Source: CAIYRG01 sp964446945
GTDB taxonomy: Bacteria > Pseudomonadota > Alphaproteobacteria > Micropepsales > Micropepsaceae
Assembly (NCBI GenBank): GCA_964446945.1
Contig: CAYUQO010000006.1
Coordinates: forward strand, 1-64,000
Direction: 5' to 3'
DNA: 64,000 nucleotides
Shown here: piece by piece, positions 49,194-57,605 of the stretch
Layout of the letters: every line of letters begins with the position of its first letter
Numbering within the stretch: the stretch's first letter is position 1
The notes under the pieces: model-generated
Databases searched by the model: none
Told to the model about the DNA's origin: nothing
Seen by the model: only the letters and a program-made list of their open reading frames with translations
Made by a program: the position numbers and the translations under genes

Positions 49194-49835
49194 CTATTTC
49201 AGACGGGCGAGCGCCGGCCATTGTTCGATCTTGATGCGCCCTGCCAGCATTGCATCGCCATTGCCGTCGGGGCGGAAGACGAGGATTTCACCATCTGCAA
49301 CATCGGCGAGATTGGTGCCGAATGCGCCGATGATATTGGGGGCATGGGTCACAATCAGTGTGTCGGTGCCGGGCGCCGGAACTGTGGCGACCAGATTTCT
49401 CAACCAGGCCGCGGGTGAGGGTTGCAGCGGCTGCATGCTCTGGCCGCCATCGCCAAGTTCCGCGGCCGTGCGCGGTTGCGGCAGGCCGGCGATGCGGATG
49501 GTTTCCAGCGCGCGATAGGTCGGGCTTGATAGAATCTCGCGAATTGGCAGATGAAGCGCCCGCATTGCCGCGCCCATTGCCCGCGACGTGTTGCGCCCTT
49601 TTTTATCGAGCTGCCGTTCGAGCGTGGTGTTTTCACGGTCGGCTGATGCCTTGTCCGGACGCGCATTCGGTGAGCTGGCATGGCGCATCAGGAGCACATA
49701 CCCACCCTCGCGCAAGGACTCGACCAGCGGCTGCCCGGCCGTTGATGCCGCGATTGCCGGTGTAACCGACATGGCGGCCACGACCGCCAGCAGCAGCGAA
49801 AAATTCCGTACACGATTCTGCAGCACCATACGCAT
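49194..49835 (-). CDS. Exported histidine-phosphatase-superfamily protein
   Basis: 213 aa from ATG 49835 (AGGG four bases upstream). Signal peptide to about residue 30. The RHG-type catalytic motif reads LLMRHASSP, with the phospho-accepting His. RQLDKKGRNTSRAMGAAM and ILSSPTYRALET carry the second Arg of the pocket, and IVTHAPNIIGAF carries the second His. Length and layout fit SixA-like or broad-specificity phosphatases. Periplasmic location suggests phosphate scavenging rather than signalling. Confidence 0.8.
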   Translation of the reverse strand: MRMVLQNRVRNFSLLLAVVAAMSVTPAIAASTAGQPLVESLREGGYVLLMRHASSPNARPDKASADRENTTLERQLDKKGRNTSRAMGAAMRALHLPIREILSSPTYRALETIRIAGLPQPRTAAELGDGGQSMQPLQPSPAAWLRNLVATVPAPGTDTLIVTHAPNIIGAFGTNLADVADGEILVFRPDGNGDAMLAGRIKIEQWPALARLK

Positions 49836-49884
49836 TCGCCCTGTCTAACATGCTGAATCTAGCACGAATTGCCGTGGAATATCG

Positions 49885-50943
49885 ATGTTTCGGGGCGCAG
49901 TTCCCACGCCGTTACTTTTATCACCGGGCCGCGTTCTCTTTGCCGACATGCCGCAACGCGAAATCGTGGTCGTGGGAGCATCCGCAGGCGGAATAAGAGC
50001 CCTGCAGTCGATTATCCGCGGCTTGCCCAGGGATTTTCCGGCCGCGATCCTGATTGTTCTGCACCTTTCGCGACAGAGTGGCGGATTCCTCGCTGACATT
50101 ATGGCGGGCGCGGGGGTTCTGCCGGCCAGCAATGCCACTCACAATGAGGAGATTCGCGCCGGGCAAATCTATGTCGCACCTCCCGACAGGCACCTCCTGA
50201 TCGGGCCAGGGCGGCGGATTTGGCTTGGGCACGGACCAAAGGAGAACCGCTTCCGGCCGGCGGTCGATCCCTTGTTCCGGTCAGCGGCAGTCAACGAAGG
50301 CCAGAAGGTGATCGGGATTGTGTTGAGCGGAGGTCTGGATGATGGAACTGCGGGCCTCTGCTCGATCAAGCAGGCCGGCGGATTGACCGTCGTCCAGGAT
50401 CCATCTGACGCCGAAGTTCCTTCGATGCCGCGCAGTGCATTGCAGCATGTCGCCGCTGACTATTGCATGAGCGCCGAAAAAATTGGTGAGATACTGCCGG
50501 TTCTGTTGCGGGAAGCGCCCAGCAGGGAAATGCCGCAGATGAGCAAGGGTGCCAGGCTTGAAGTTGAATTGGCGGCCGATCAGCGCAATGCCGAAGGCGC
50601 CACGCTATTGGGCGAACCTTCGCCATATACCTGTCCGTCCTGTTCCGGTTCGCTGATGCGCGTCGGCGGGACCAGCCCGGTCCGGTTCCGCTGTCACACC
50701 GGCCACGCATTCACCGCGCTGAGTCTCGACGAAGAGCTTCGTGAAACCGTGGAAGATGCGTCCTGGAGCGCAATCCGCGCGCTTCAGGAGCACGCTCTGC
50801 TCCTGCAGGAGATGATTCGCCGACCCGGCTTCAGCAATGAGGAAATCGCCGATTACAGCGAACGCGCCCAGCAGGCACTGAAGCGGGCGCAATTGCTGCG
50901 CGAAGCCATGGCCGAAACGCCCGAAAAACCGTCGAAGGAGTGA
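49885..50943 (+). CDS. Solo CheB-type protein-glutamate methylesterase with zinc-ribbon tail
   Basis: 352 aa from ATG 49885; ATG 49948 (MPQREIVVVGASAGGI) is also possible and begins exactly at the domain. CheB catalytic triad positions: Ser in GASAGG, His in VLHLSR, Asp in LSGGLDDGT. There is no receiver domain, so it is not a classical response regulator. The C-terminal part adds a four-Cys/His unit (CPSCSG ... RFRCHTGHAF, about residues 250-285) and a helical tail. The gene converges with the CheB/CheR fusion, two bases between stops. Related solo CheB proteins occur near hybrid sensor systems. Confidence 0.88.
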   Translation: MFRGAVPTPLLLSPGRVLFADMPQREIVVVGASAGGIRALQSIIRGLPRDFPAAILIVLHLSRQSGGFLADIMAGAGVLPASNATHNEEIRAGQIYVAPPDRHLLIGPGRRIWLGHGPKENRFRPAVDPLFRSAAVNEGQKVIGIVLSGGLDDGTAGLCSIKQAGGLTVVQDPSDAEVPSMPRSALQHVAADYCMSAEKIGEILPVLLREAPSREMPQMSKGARLEVELAADQRNAEGATLLGEPSPYTCPSCSGSLMRVGGTSPVRFRCHTGHAFTALSLDEELRETVEDASWSAIRALQEHALLLQEMIRRPGFSNEEIADYSERAQQALKRAQLLREAMAETPEKPSKE

Positions 50944-50945
50944 GG

Positions 50946-53510
50946 TTATTTCCGGTTGGTCTTGCGCCGGGTTTGCCGGCCGTTTTGGGCCTCCGATTCA
51001 GATGGCGGGGTCGTATCGACAAAGGTTGCCACGATTCCTTCGACGTCCCCGTCCACCGTCCGGTAAGGCCGCAATTGCATCAGATACCAGCGGCCATCGC
51101 CGCTGACGGTCTTTTTGATAACGGTATTGCTGCCCATCACCTTGCGGGCATCGGCTTCGAAATCGGCATATTCGAGTCGGTGGGTGAAATCGCTGATCTG
51201 CCGCCCCTCATCGGACGAGTTGATGTTGAACAATTCGCGCATGCGCGGTGTGAAGCGCTTGATCCTGAGTTCCTTGTCCAGAAACAGCGTGCCCACATCT
51301 GTGGCGATCATCAGGTTTTCGAGATCGTTATGCGCGCGCGACGCCGCATCCAGTTTCGATTTCAGCTCGCTGTTCAACGTCTGAAGCTCTTCGTTCATGG
51401 ATTGCAGCTCTTCGCGCGAGGTCTCCAGCTCCTCCGCGGTCGAGCGATATTCTTCATTGATGGATTGGAGCTCTTCATTGGCCGCCCGCAGGCTTTCGGT
51501 CGCGGTTTCGAATTGCTGGCGGCTGACCTTGAGATTCGCGCGTGTCGCCAGCAATTCTTCCTGCAGCAGCTTTACGCTTGAATCGGAATCGGAATGTTCG
51601 TTGGCCGCCATGTTGACGGCTTCGGCCATCTGTGCCGGACCGCTTTCGATGAACAGCACCAGCGCCCGGTTTGGATTTCCCGAACTTCCGAGCGGACTGA
51701 CCTGGACGCAGACATAGCGGGAGTGGCCGTTGAACTGCACCGGGATCGGCAAGCTCATGACCGATTCGCCGAGCTGAAAGGCGCGATTCAGCAAAACCCG
51801 CAGTTCCGGGGCCAATTCGATCCTGACCAGTTCCGTGACATCCAGCGTCGGCGAGCCGGGAGGATGCAACAGATAGGTTCCGGCCTTTTCGGACAGATGC
51901 AGAACCCGGTGGCTATCGTCGACAAGCACACTCGGCGGCCCGAGTTCAATCAATGCCTGCCGATGCTGGTTCTGGGAATCGGGCGTGCGCGGCCGTTCGC
52001 CCGGCATCATGAACGGAGTGGGATCAGGCATCCGGACAGGCGGCAACAGCCGCGGGAAGGCCAGATTCTCGCCCGCACGGCGTCCCATGGATTGGAAAAT
52101 CCGCCCATTGCGGTCAACCGTCCGGAACAGACCCTCCGGATGTTCTGCGGTTTCCGATGAGCCGAGGAACAGGTAACCATCTGAGAGCAGCGCGTAGTGG
52201 AAGGTGCTGATCACCCTCTGCTGCAATTCTCGATTGATATAGATCAGGAAATTGCGACAGGAGATGAGATCGAGGCGGGAGAATGGCGGGTCTTTCAGCA
52301 CGCTATGCTGGGCAAAAACGATCAGATCGCGGACGTCGCGTTTGATGCGGTACTCGCCGTCATCCTTGGTGAAATAGCGCCGCAGGCGCTCATCCGAAAC
52401 GTCGGCGCTGAGCGTGTCGGGGTAGCAGCCGTCGCGCGCGACTGCCAGCGCCCTGGCATCCAGATCGGTGGCAAAAATCTGTATCCCCGGGCGCGCCTCA
52501 CGCTTTGCCAGCGCATCAAGAAAAATCAGCGCGATGGAATAGGCTTGTTCGCCGGTGGCGCAACCCGGGACCCAGATGCGCACGGTATCGTTGGGGTTTT
52601 TCTTTTCGAGGATCGCTGGAACGACGATTTTTTCGAGCTGCTCAAACGCCGCAGAATCACGGAAAAAACGGGTGACCGAGATCAGCAGATCGGCAAACAG
52701 TGCCTGCACTTCGTCGGGATTGTCCCGCAGATAGTCGAGATATTCGCGCAGGCTTTGCGATCTCACGACCTGAACCCGCCGGTCGATCCGGCGCAACAGG
52801 CTGGCGTGTTTGTATTGGGAGAAGTCGTGTCCGGTCCTGACTCTCAGATATCCAAGAATGCGGCCGAGCAGGTCATCCACTTCATCGAGCGGTGCCTGTT
52901 GGACGCTGCTTTTCTTGGTCTGCACCAGATCCGCGAACTGAAGCGCAAGTTCGCGCGCCGGCAGCACGAAATCGGCGTGACCGGACGCAATGGCGGCACG
53001 CGGCATGGATCCGTATTCGGCTTCGTTCGGGTCCTGCACCAGGATAATTCCGCCCGCTTCCTTGACCGCGCTCACACCCAGCGCGCCGTCGGAACCGGCG
53101 CCGGAAAGGATGATGGCGAACCCATCGCCATGATTGGCAAGCGAGCGGAAAAATTGATCGATCGGGGCACGCTGGCCGCGCGGCTCCTCGAACTCGGTGG
53201 CCGAAATTTCGGTATCACTGATGGTCAATTGGCGGTTGGGGGGAATCACATAGACTTGGTCAGTATGGAGCGCCAAAGTTCCCTCAACCTGCCGTACCGG
53301 CATTCGGGTCTTTGCACCGATGACCTCTGCCAGGTTGCTCTGATGATAAGGGTCAAGGTGAACGACGACGACCAATGCGGCTCCGGTGCGTTCCGGAAGC
53401 GCACTGAAAAAGTCCTGTAGCGCTTTGACACCTCCGGCAGACGCTCCGATACCGGCAACCACTATGTGGGAACCGGAACTGACTTGTTGTTCTTTCTTCT
53501 CGTCCGCCAT
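50946..53510 (-). CDS. CheB/CheR fusion with coiled coil and PAS domain
   Basis: 854 aa from ATG 53510 (MADEKKEQQ); the frame extends to 53642 but that part has no family match. CheB methylesterase about residues 15-195 (GIGASAGG, VVHLDPY, GAGSDGALG). CheR about 205-470, with the N-terminal helical part, SVTRFFRD, the SAM site WVPGCATGEQAYS, FATDLDARAL and LDLISCRNFLIYI. A long coiled coil follows (about 640-710, EELQSMNEEL repeats), then a PAS domain (about 715-830). Such fusions regulate hybrid kinases and gene expression rather than flagellar chemotaxis. No che or kinase gene is adjacent. Confidence 0.93.
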   Translation of the reverse strand: MADEKKEQQVSSGSHIVVAGIGASAGGVKALQDFFSALPERTGAALVVVVHLDPYHQSNLAEVIGAKTRMPVRQVEGTLALHTDQVYVIPPNRQLTISDTEISATEFEEPRGQRAPIDQFFRSLANHGDGFAIILSGAGSDGALGVSAVKEAGGIILVQDPNEAEYGSMPRAAIASGHADFVLPARELALQFADLVQTKKSSVQQAPLDEVDDLLGRILGYLRVRTGHDFSQYKHASLLRRIDRRVQVVRSQSLREYLDYLRDNPDEVQALFADLLISVTRFFRDSAAFEQLEKIVVPAILEKKNPNDTVRIWVPGCATGEQAYSIALIFLDALAKREARPGIQIFATDLDARALAVARDGCYPDTLSADVSDERLRRYFTKDDGEYRIKRDVRDLIVFAQHSVLKDPPFSRLDLISCRNFLIYINRELQQRVISTFHYALLSDGYLFLGSSETAEHPEGLFRTVDRNGRIFQSMGRRAGENLAFPRLLPPVRMPDPTPFMMPGERPRTPDSQNQHRQALIELGPPSVLVDDSHRVLHLSEKAGTYLLHPPGSPTLDVTELVRIELAPELRVLLNRAFQLGESVMSLPIPVQFNGHSRYVCVQVSPLGSSGNPNRALVLFIESGPAQMAEAVNMAANEHSDSDSSVKLLQEELLATRANLKVSRQQFETATESLRAANEELQSINEEYRSTAEELETSREELQSMNEELQTLNSELKSKLDAASRAHNDLENLMIATDVGTLFLDKELRIKRFTPRMRELFNINSSDEGRQISDFTHRLEYADFEADARKVMGSNTVIKKTVSGDGRWYLMQLRPYRTVDGDVEGIVATFVDTTPPSESEAQNGRQTRRKTNRK

Positions 53511-53695
53511 CTTGGCCCCCGATGACCGATGTGACGCGCCGCCTGACCAGATTTGGGTTAATATCAGCCAAAGCAGTACCGTTTGAAAGTAAAGACTAAT
53601 GAACAGCAGGTCGCACGATAAGGATGCGAATCCTCGCGACACCTGTTATTGAATGATCTTAGCCGCCTTCGAACGCCCTTACCCGCAGGCAGACA

Positions 53696-53899
53696 GTGAA
53701 CGAGACGATTGCGCGTCAGGCTGACCAGTATCGGCAAAAAGCCGAAGAGGTCCGGGCGACGGCTGAGGCTACGAAGGATCTGTTGTGCCGCGATGCCCTG
53801 CGCCGCCTCGCCGACGGTTACGAGCGGCTGGCCGAGAATCTCGACCGCGTCGCCTCGCGCACCGGATCAAACGAATCCGGGAAGAAAACCGGCAGCTAA
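53696..53899 (+). CDS. Small helical protein 1
   Basis: 67 aa from GTG 53696. Mostly charged helix: QADQYRQKAEEVRATAEATK, then DALRRLADGYERLAENLD. The AxxYRxxAEEVRxxAE and LADxYERLAE spacing is shared with the next gene, so the two are distant duplicates. Such short proteins occur near signalling genes in alphaproteobacteria but have no known role. Divergent from the CheB/CheR fusion. Confidence 0.65.
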   Translation: MNETIARQADQYRQKAEEVRATAEATKDLLCRDALRRLADGYERLAENLDRVASRTGSNESGKKTGS

Positions 53900-53968
53900 T
53901 TTTTCAATTGTCGTTTGGCGCCCGCTATTGCAGAATCGTCCCATGCTTATCGAAAGGTGGGGGTGCGT

Positions 53969-54166
53969 GTGAGCCTCGAGACGGATGCCGCACTGCGTTA
54001 CCGGACGCATGCGGAAGAATTGCGCGTAATTGCCGAATCTGACGGTCATTTCCAGACGCAGCGGATTTTGCTGAGTATCGCGAACGACTATGTACGCATG
54101 GCGGAAACTTTCGAGCAGATCGAGCGCACGAACCAGTCCCTGCGCCGCCCCAAAACCAGAATGTGA
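53969..54166 (+). CDS. Small helical protein 2
   Basis: 65 aa from GTG 53969, with GGTGGGGG upstream; other in-frame GTG codons at 53957 and 53963 are possible. DAALRYRTHAEELRVIAESD and IANDYVRMAETFEQIE repeat the pattern of the preceding small protein. The gap between the two is 69 bp. Same transcription unit probable. Confidence 0.6.
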   Translation: MSLETDAALRYRTHAEELRVIAESDGHFQTQRILLSIANDYVRMAETFEQIERTNQSLRRPKTRM

Positions 54167-54175
54167 AATTCCGGA

Positions 54176-54739
54176 CTACCAGCTCGCGGCCAGTGTCAAA
54201 CCAAGCGGGCTGCCCTGAGCACCGGGATATGCGGTAATCGCGAACTTATTGTAGCGCACGGTGGTCAGTTCGCTGGCCCCCCAGCCGATCGCCGCACCCG
54301 CAATGACATCGCCCCAGTGGTGCTGCCGCGATTCGACTCGGGAGTAGCCGACAAATGCCGCCAGCGCGTATGCCGGAATGCCGTAATCCCAGCCATAGCG
54401 AATCTGCAGATAGCTGGCGGCGGAAAATGCCACCGCTGTCGAATCGGACGGGAATGAATGAAAGTCGGCGCCATTGGGGCGCCGTTCGCGAATGACATGC
54501 GAAAGACCGAAGGAAACGCCTTCCGAGATCACCTCCGAAACAACCAGTTGCAAAGTGCCGTCGTAATCCTGCCTGTACAGCGAGTAGGCGCCGGCCGCGA
54601 CCGGCAGGGCTATGCGCAATATTTCACCGGCGGTCTGGATTTTGTCGGCAAGCACCGGAGTGCTGCCTGCACTCAGGGTTGTGGCAAACACGATTCCGGC
54701 CGCACAGCATTGCAGGCCGCGAGTCCCGACATTCTGCAT
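54176..54739 (-). CDS. PAP2-superfamily protein with altered motif 2
   Basis: 187 aa. Signal peptide or first helix to about residue 31. The acid-phosphatase motifs are partly conserved. Motif 1 is IRERRP (84-88). Motif 2 reads PSDS (97-100) instead of PSGH, so the usual general-acid His is absent. Motif 3 is intact as SRVESRQHHWGD, with Ser133-Arg134, His140 and Asp144. The nucleophile and phosphate-binding Arg remain, so some activity is possible. Ends LTLAASW. Likely envelope lipid or isoprenoid phosphate as substrate in the family. Confidence 0.78.
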   Translation of the reverse strand: MQNVGTRGLQCCAAGIVFATTLSAGSTPVLADKIQTAGEILRIALPVAAGAYSLYRQDYDGTLQLVVSEVISEGVSFGLSHVIRERRPNGADFHSFPSDSTAVAFSAASYLQIRYGWDYGIPAYALAAFVGYSRVESRQHHWGDVIAGAAIGWGASELTTVRYNKFAITAYPGAQGSPLGLTLAASW

Positions 54740-54803
54740 TTTTTCCCCAATCCGTTGCGCACATACACGCGCCCTCCTCTCCCCCGAGGAATGGCTACGG
54801 CAA

Positions 54804-55955
54804 TTAATGCACGTTGGTGTTCATCCAGTCCACAATTACTCTCGCGATGGCAAGATTGTTCTTCTCCAGCATCATCATGTGACCGTTGCCACGGATGCCG
54901 CGATCGGCGAGCCGGATGAAGCTGTTCTTCACGCCGGCCTGTTGCAGAAATTGCGCCGTACAATGATCATAAGAAGCGTGATAGGACGCTTCTGACGAAA
55001 ATATCCCGACCGGAATGGCGCGCAGATTGGTCAATTGATGTACCGGCTGCTGTTGCTTCCAACACTTCACGAGCTGAGGGGAATCGGGCTTCTGCTGCTG
55101 CTCGAAATGCAATTCGCCGGCGCTCTTCACGCCATCATAGGTGAGAGGCACCGCGGTCAGCCCCCAGGGCTTTGACAACGGACCATCGGCAAACCAGTCC
55201 GGCGCGCCCTTGAATTGCGCGTCATGAACCGGTGGTCCTGAGGGTTCGACCGCGGCAATGGCCTTGACCAGATTTGGCCGCGCATCGGCAATCGGCCAAC
55301 CAAAGGCGCCGGACTGCGAATGCGTGAGGAGGATCACCGGGCCGATGCGGTCGAGCAATGCAACACCGGCATCGCGATTGAGCGCTTGCTGCATGGCGAA
55401 ACTGGCGATCGCCGGCAATTGCTCGGCATAAAACTGGTCAAACACCGGATCTCCGGCCATCCCGGTGCCCGGCCACTGGTTGTGGAGCACGGCTTGCGGC
55501 CACAATTTGAATCGCTCTGGCGCAGTGAATTGCTGTTCCACCCATTGGGCAGGACGCTGAACCGTCTCGCCATATTCGGGGCGCAATGCCGAGCGGCCGC
55601 GGCCCGGCTGGTCCATGACATAGATGGCATAGCCCTGAGCGAGAAAATATTGCGCCCAGCCCTCGCGTCCATCCGGCGTACCGGTGAAATTCGAACCGCT
55701 TTGGCCCCCGCCCTCGATCATCACGATAGGAAATGGATGCGTCTGGTGTACCGGAATTTGGTATTCGACATAGGCCTGTCCGGCGAGATATTGGCCGTCG
55801 GCGCCTGTCTCGTAATGCCCGCCGGCAAACAGATAGCCCTGTTTTGCGATCTGCAACTCCTGCGCATGCGCGACGCTGGTCAGCGCGAGCAGCGTAGAAA
55901 AAGCAGCAACGCATTTACGTGAGATTGACAGATTGCGCGTGGACGTTCCCCTCAC
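54804..55955 (-). CDS. Secreted alpha/beta-hydrolase
   Basis: 383 aa from GTG 55955. Signal peptide to about residue 32 (SVAHAQ). Oxyanion-hole region FPIVMIEGGGQSGSNFTGTP, MDQPGRGRSAL strand, nucleophile elbow THSQSG (Ser about 223), and catalytic His in GNGHMMMLEKNN. The length and the GGGQSG element fit a family of periplasmic esterase/hydrolase proteins; substrate unknown. Hairpin-rich sequence lies between its start and the stop of the next hydrolase. Confidence 0.83.
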   Translation of the reverse strand: MRGTSTRNLSISRKCVAAFSTLLALTSVAHAQELQIAKQGYLFAGGHYETGADGQYLAGQAYVEYQIPVHQTHPFPIVMIEGGGQSGSNFTGTPDGREGWAQYFLAQGYAIYVMDQPGRGRSALRPEYGETVQRPAQWVEQQFTAPERFKLWPQAVLHNQWPGTGMAGDPVFDQFYAEQLPAIASFAMQQALNRDAGVALLDRIGPVILLTHSQSGAFGWPIADARPNLVKAIAAVEPSGPPVHDAQFKGAPDWFADGPLSKPWGLTAVPLTYDGVKSAGELHFEQQQKPDSPQLVKCWKQQQPVHQLTNLRAIPVGIFSSEASYHASYDHCTAQFLQQAGVKNSFIRLADRGIRGNGHMMMLEKNNLAIARVIVDWMNTNVH

Positions 55956-55958
55956 CCA

Positions 55959-56025
55959 GCAGCGCCATTACGCACTTGCGTCCCGCAAGTGCGGGCGCTG
56001 CGTCCCTCTCCCTCAAGGGGAGAGG
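55959..56025. repeat. Nested palindromic intergenic mosaic
   Basis: Outer arms GCAGCGCC (55959-55966) and GGCGCTGC (55994-56001) enclose inner arms GCACTTGCG (55972-55980) and CGCAAGTGC (55984-55992). A second hairpin, CCTCTCCC (56005-56012) / GGGAGAGG (56018-56025), follows. The CCTCTCCC-GGGAGAGG part resembles dispersed repeats known in many Proteobacteria. It sits six bases from the stop of the next gene on the minus strand and could also serve as its terminator. Confidence 0.65.
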
Positions 56026-56031
56026 AGAAAA

Positions 56032-57078
56032 CTACGGCGAAACGGCGGTGGCTGTCGATGCCATTTGCTGGGTTTTGCGCAACCGGACCTGATTGGCGAT
56101 CCAGAACGCGATATCCGACCAGCGCGCGCCGCCATCGAGATCGCGCAAGAGCATGTGGTAGCCTTTGGGATAGAACTTCACAGTGAGATCCGATCCCATT
56201 CCATCGATCACGTGCTCGGTTGTCCGTTTGGGAATGATCTGATCATTGCCGCCATACATCAGCAGCGTTGGGACATTCCTGAGCCCTGGCGGCGAATCGT
56301 AAGCTTCGTCCATCAGTGAAACCAAGCCGTAGACCGCATCGGCCCGCGCGCTTTTCTGGAACAGCGGATCGCGGCCATTGGCGACCAGCATCGGGATATT
56401 GTCGCTCGGCATGATCTTCAGTCCGGAACCGGACAGCACGATCCAGCGAAAGCTGTGCGACACGGTCCACAGCGCCACACGATAGCTGAGCGGCATGGTC
56501 TTCTGGCTCCAGACCGCCGGGGCTACCAGGATCAGTCCATCCGCATTCGGCGGATTCTGGCCTGCAAAGGCTGTCATCGCGACCGCGGCGCCCATGCTTT
56601 CACCGAGGACAAAGACCGGGATGCCGGGAAAGCGGTTGCGGATGACATCCACAAAGTCCGTCAGATCGCGCCGCAGCATCTTCGCGCCCGGCCAGATACC
56701 GGGGTCGGGCGACCGGCCGAAGCTGCGCTGATCATAGGCATAGGTTGAAATGCCGTGTTCGGCCCACCACGGAGCCTCCATCGCAAACGCGTTCGAGTAA
56801 TCGCTCATGCCATGCAGAGCGACCAGAATTGCAAACGGATGGGACGCGTCCCAATGCATCAGACCCAGGCGCAAACCATCGCGGGTGACATAGCGGTCGC
56901 CGTCAATCTTCGCCGCCTGGACTTGTTCGATCGCCGGCATGCGCGTTTCCGGCCCCTGCTCCGCAATTTTTGGAACGCAGGCTGAGATCAGTGACGCGAG
57001 CGCAAACATCAGGATCGGGAGAACAGGATTTCTGCGGTTCTTGCGCGCAGGAATGGGAGCAGTTCGGTGTGAAACCAC
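56032..57078 (-). CDS. Lipoprotein-like alpha/beta-hydrolase, monoacylglycerol-lipase type
   Basis: About 348 aa if started at GTG 57078, which gives a basic n-region (PARKNRRN) and a signal ending in the lipobox LISAC. ATG 57009 (MFALASL), fused with the upstream stop as TGATG, would leave a signal too short for a lipoprotein; ATG 57111 is a third option. The hydrolase has ILVALHGMSDYSNAF, YDQRSFGRSPD, nucleophile elbow LGESMGAAV, an Asp in YGGNDQIIP and His in KGYHMLLRD. Layout fits monoacylglycerol lipases. The 5' end overlaps the uracil-DNA-glycosylase-family gene. Confidence 0.82.
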   Translation of the reverse strand: MVSHRTAPIPARKNRRNPVLPILMFALASLISACVPKIAEQGPETRMPAIEQVQAAKIDGDRYVTRDGLRLGLMHWDASHPFAILVALHGMSDYSNAFAMEAPWWAEHGISTYAYDQRSFGRSPDPGIWPGAKMLRRDLTDFVDVIRNRFPGIPVFVLGESMGAAVAMTAFAGQNPPNADGLILVAPAVWSQKTMPLSYRVALWTVSHSFRWIVLSGSGLKIMPSDNIPMLVANGRDPLFQKSARADAVYGLVSLMDEAYDSPPGLRNVPTLLMYGGNDQIIPKRTTEHVIDGMGSDLTVKFYPKGYHMLLRDLDGGARWSDIAFWIANQVRLRKTQQMASTATAVSP

Positions 57079-57605
57079 GGGTTTTTGTTCAACCACGAAT
57101 TGTTGTGCCATGACGGGTGCGGCAGTGGTATCGCCAATGGGCCATATTCCCGCCACGCCTGCACGGTCTCCGCAACGCTTTTTCGCGCGCGTCCGTTCAA
57201 ATGATAGTGCTGGGCATGGCGGCCGATGGCCAGAATCAGGGCGAATTTTGGCCCCGCCGCGAACAGCCGGTCGTGCCAGTGCCGCACACATTCCGGGCGC
57301 GGCGGCTTGTCGGCGCCGGCCGGCGTGTACCCGGGAAAACAGAACCCCATCGGAACGATGGCGATGCGGTTTTCGTCGTAAAAGACCTCGGGTCCGATTC
57401 CCAGCCACTCGCGCAACCGGTCGCCCGAGCGATCATCATAGGGAATTCCGCTGCTGTGGACCCGCTTACCGGGCGCCTGCCCTGCGATCAGAATGCGTGC
57501 CGTGCGGCTGATGCGCAGCACCGGCCGTACACCATCGGTGAGTTCGCTTTCACAAATCCGGCAGGCGCGGATCTGCGCCAGCACCCCATCAAGCCTGTTC
57601 TTCAT
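57009..57605 (-). CDS. Uracil-DNA glycosylase family protein
   Basis: 198 aa. Begins MKNRLDGVLAQIRACRICE and continues ILIAGQAPGKRVHSSGIPYD (motif A region with GQAPG) and DRSGDRLREWLG. It ends with PLPHPSWHN, the HPS motif B of the superfamily. Only two N-terminal cysteines (CRICE) are seen, so a 4Fe-4S cluster as in families 4 and 5 is doubtful. Probably DNA repair or nucleotide-processing. Its ATG overlaps the stop of the nucleoside transporter by four bases. Confidence 0.8.
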   Translation of the reverse strand: MKNRLDGVLAQIRACRICESELTDGVRPVLRISRTARILIAGQAPGKRVHSSGIPYDDRSGDRLREWLGIGPEVFYDENRIAIVPMGFCFPGYTPAGADKPPRPECVRHWHDRLFAAGPKFALILAIGRHAQHYHLNGRARKSVAETVQAWREYGPLAIPLPHPSWHNNSWLNKNPWFHTELLPFLRARTAEILFSRS

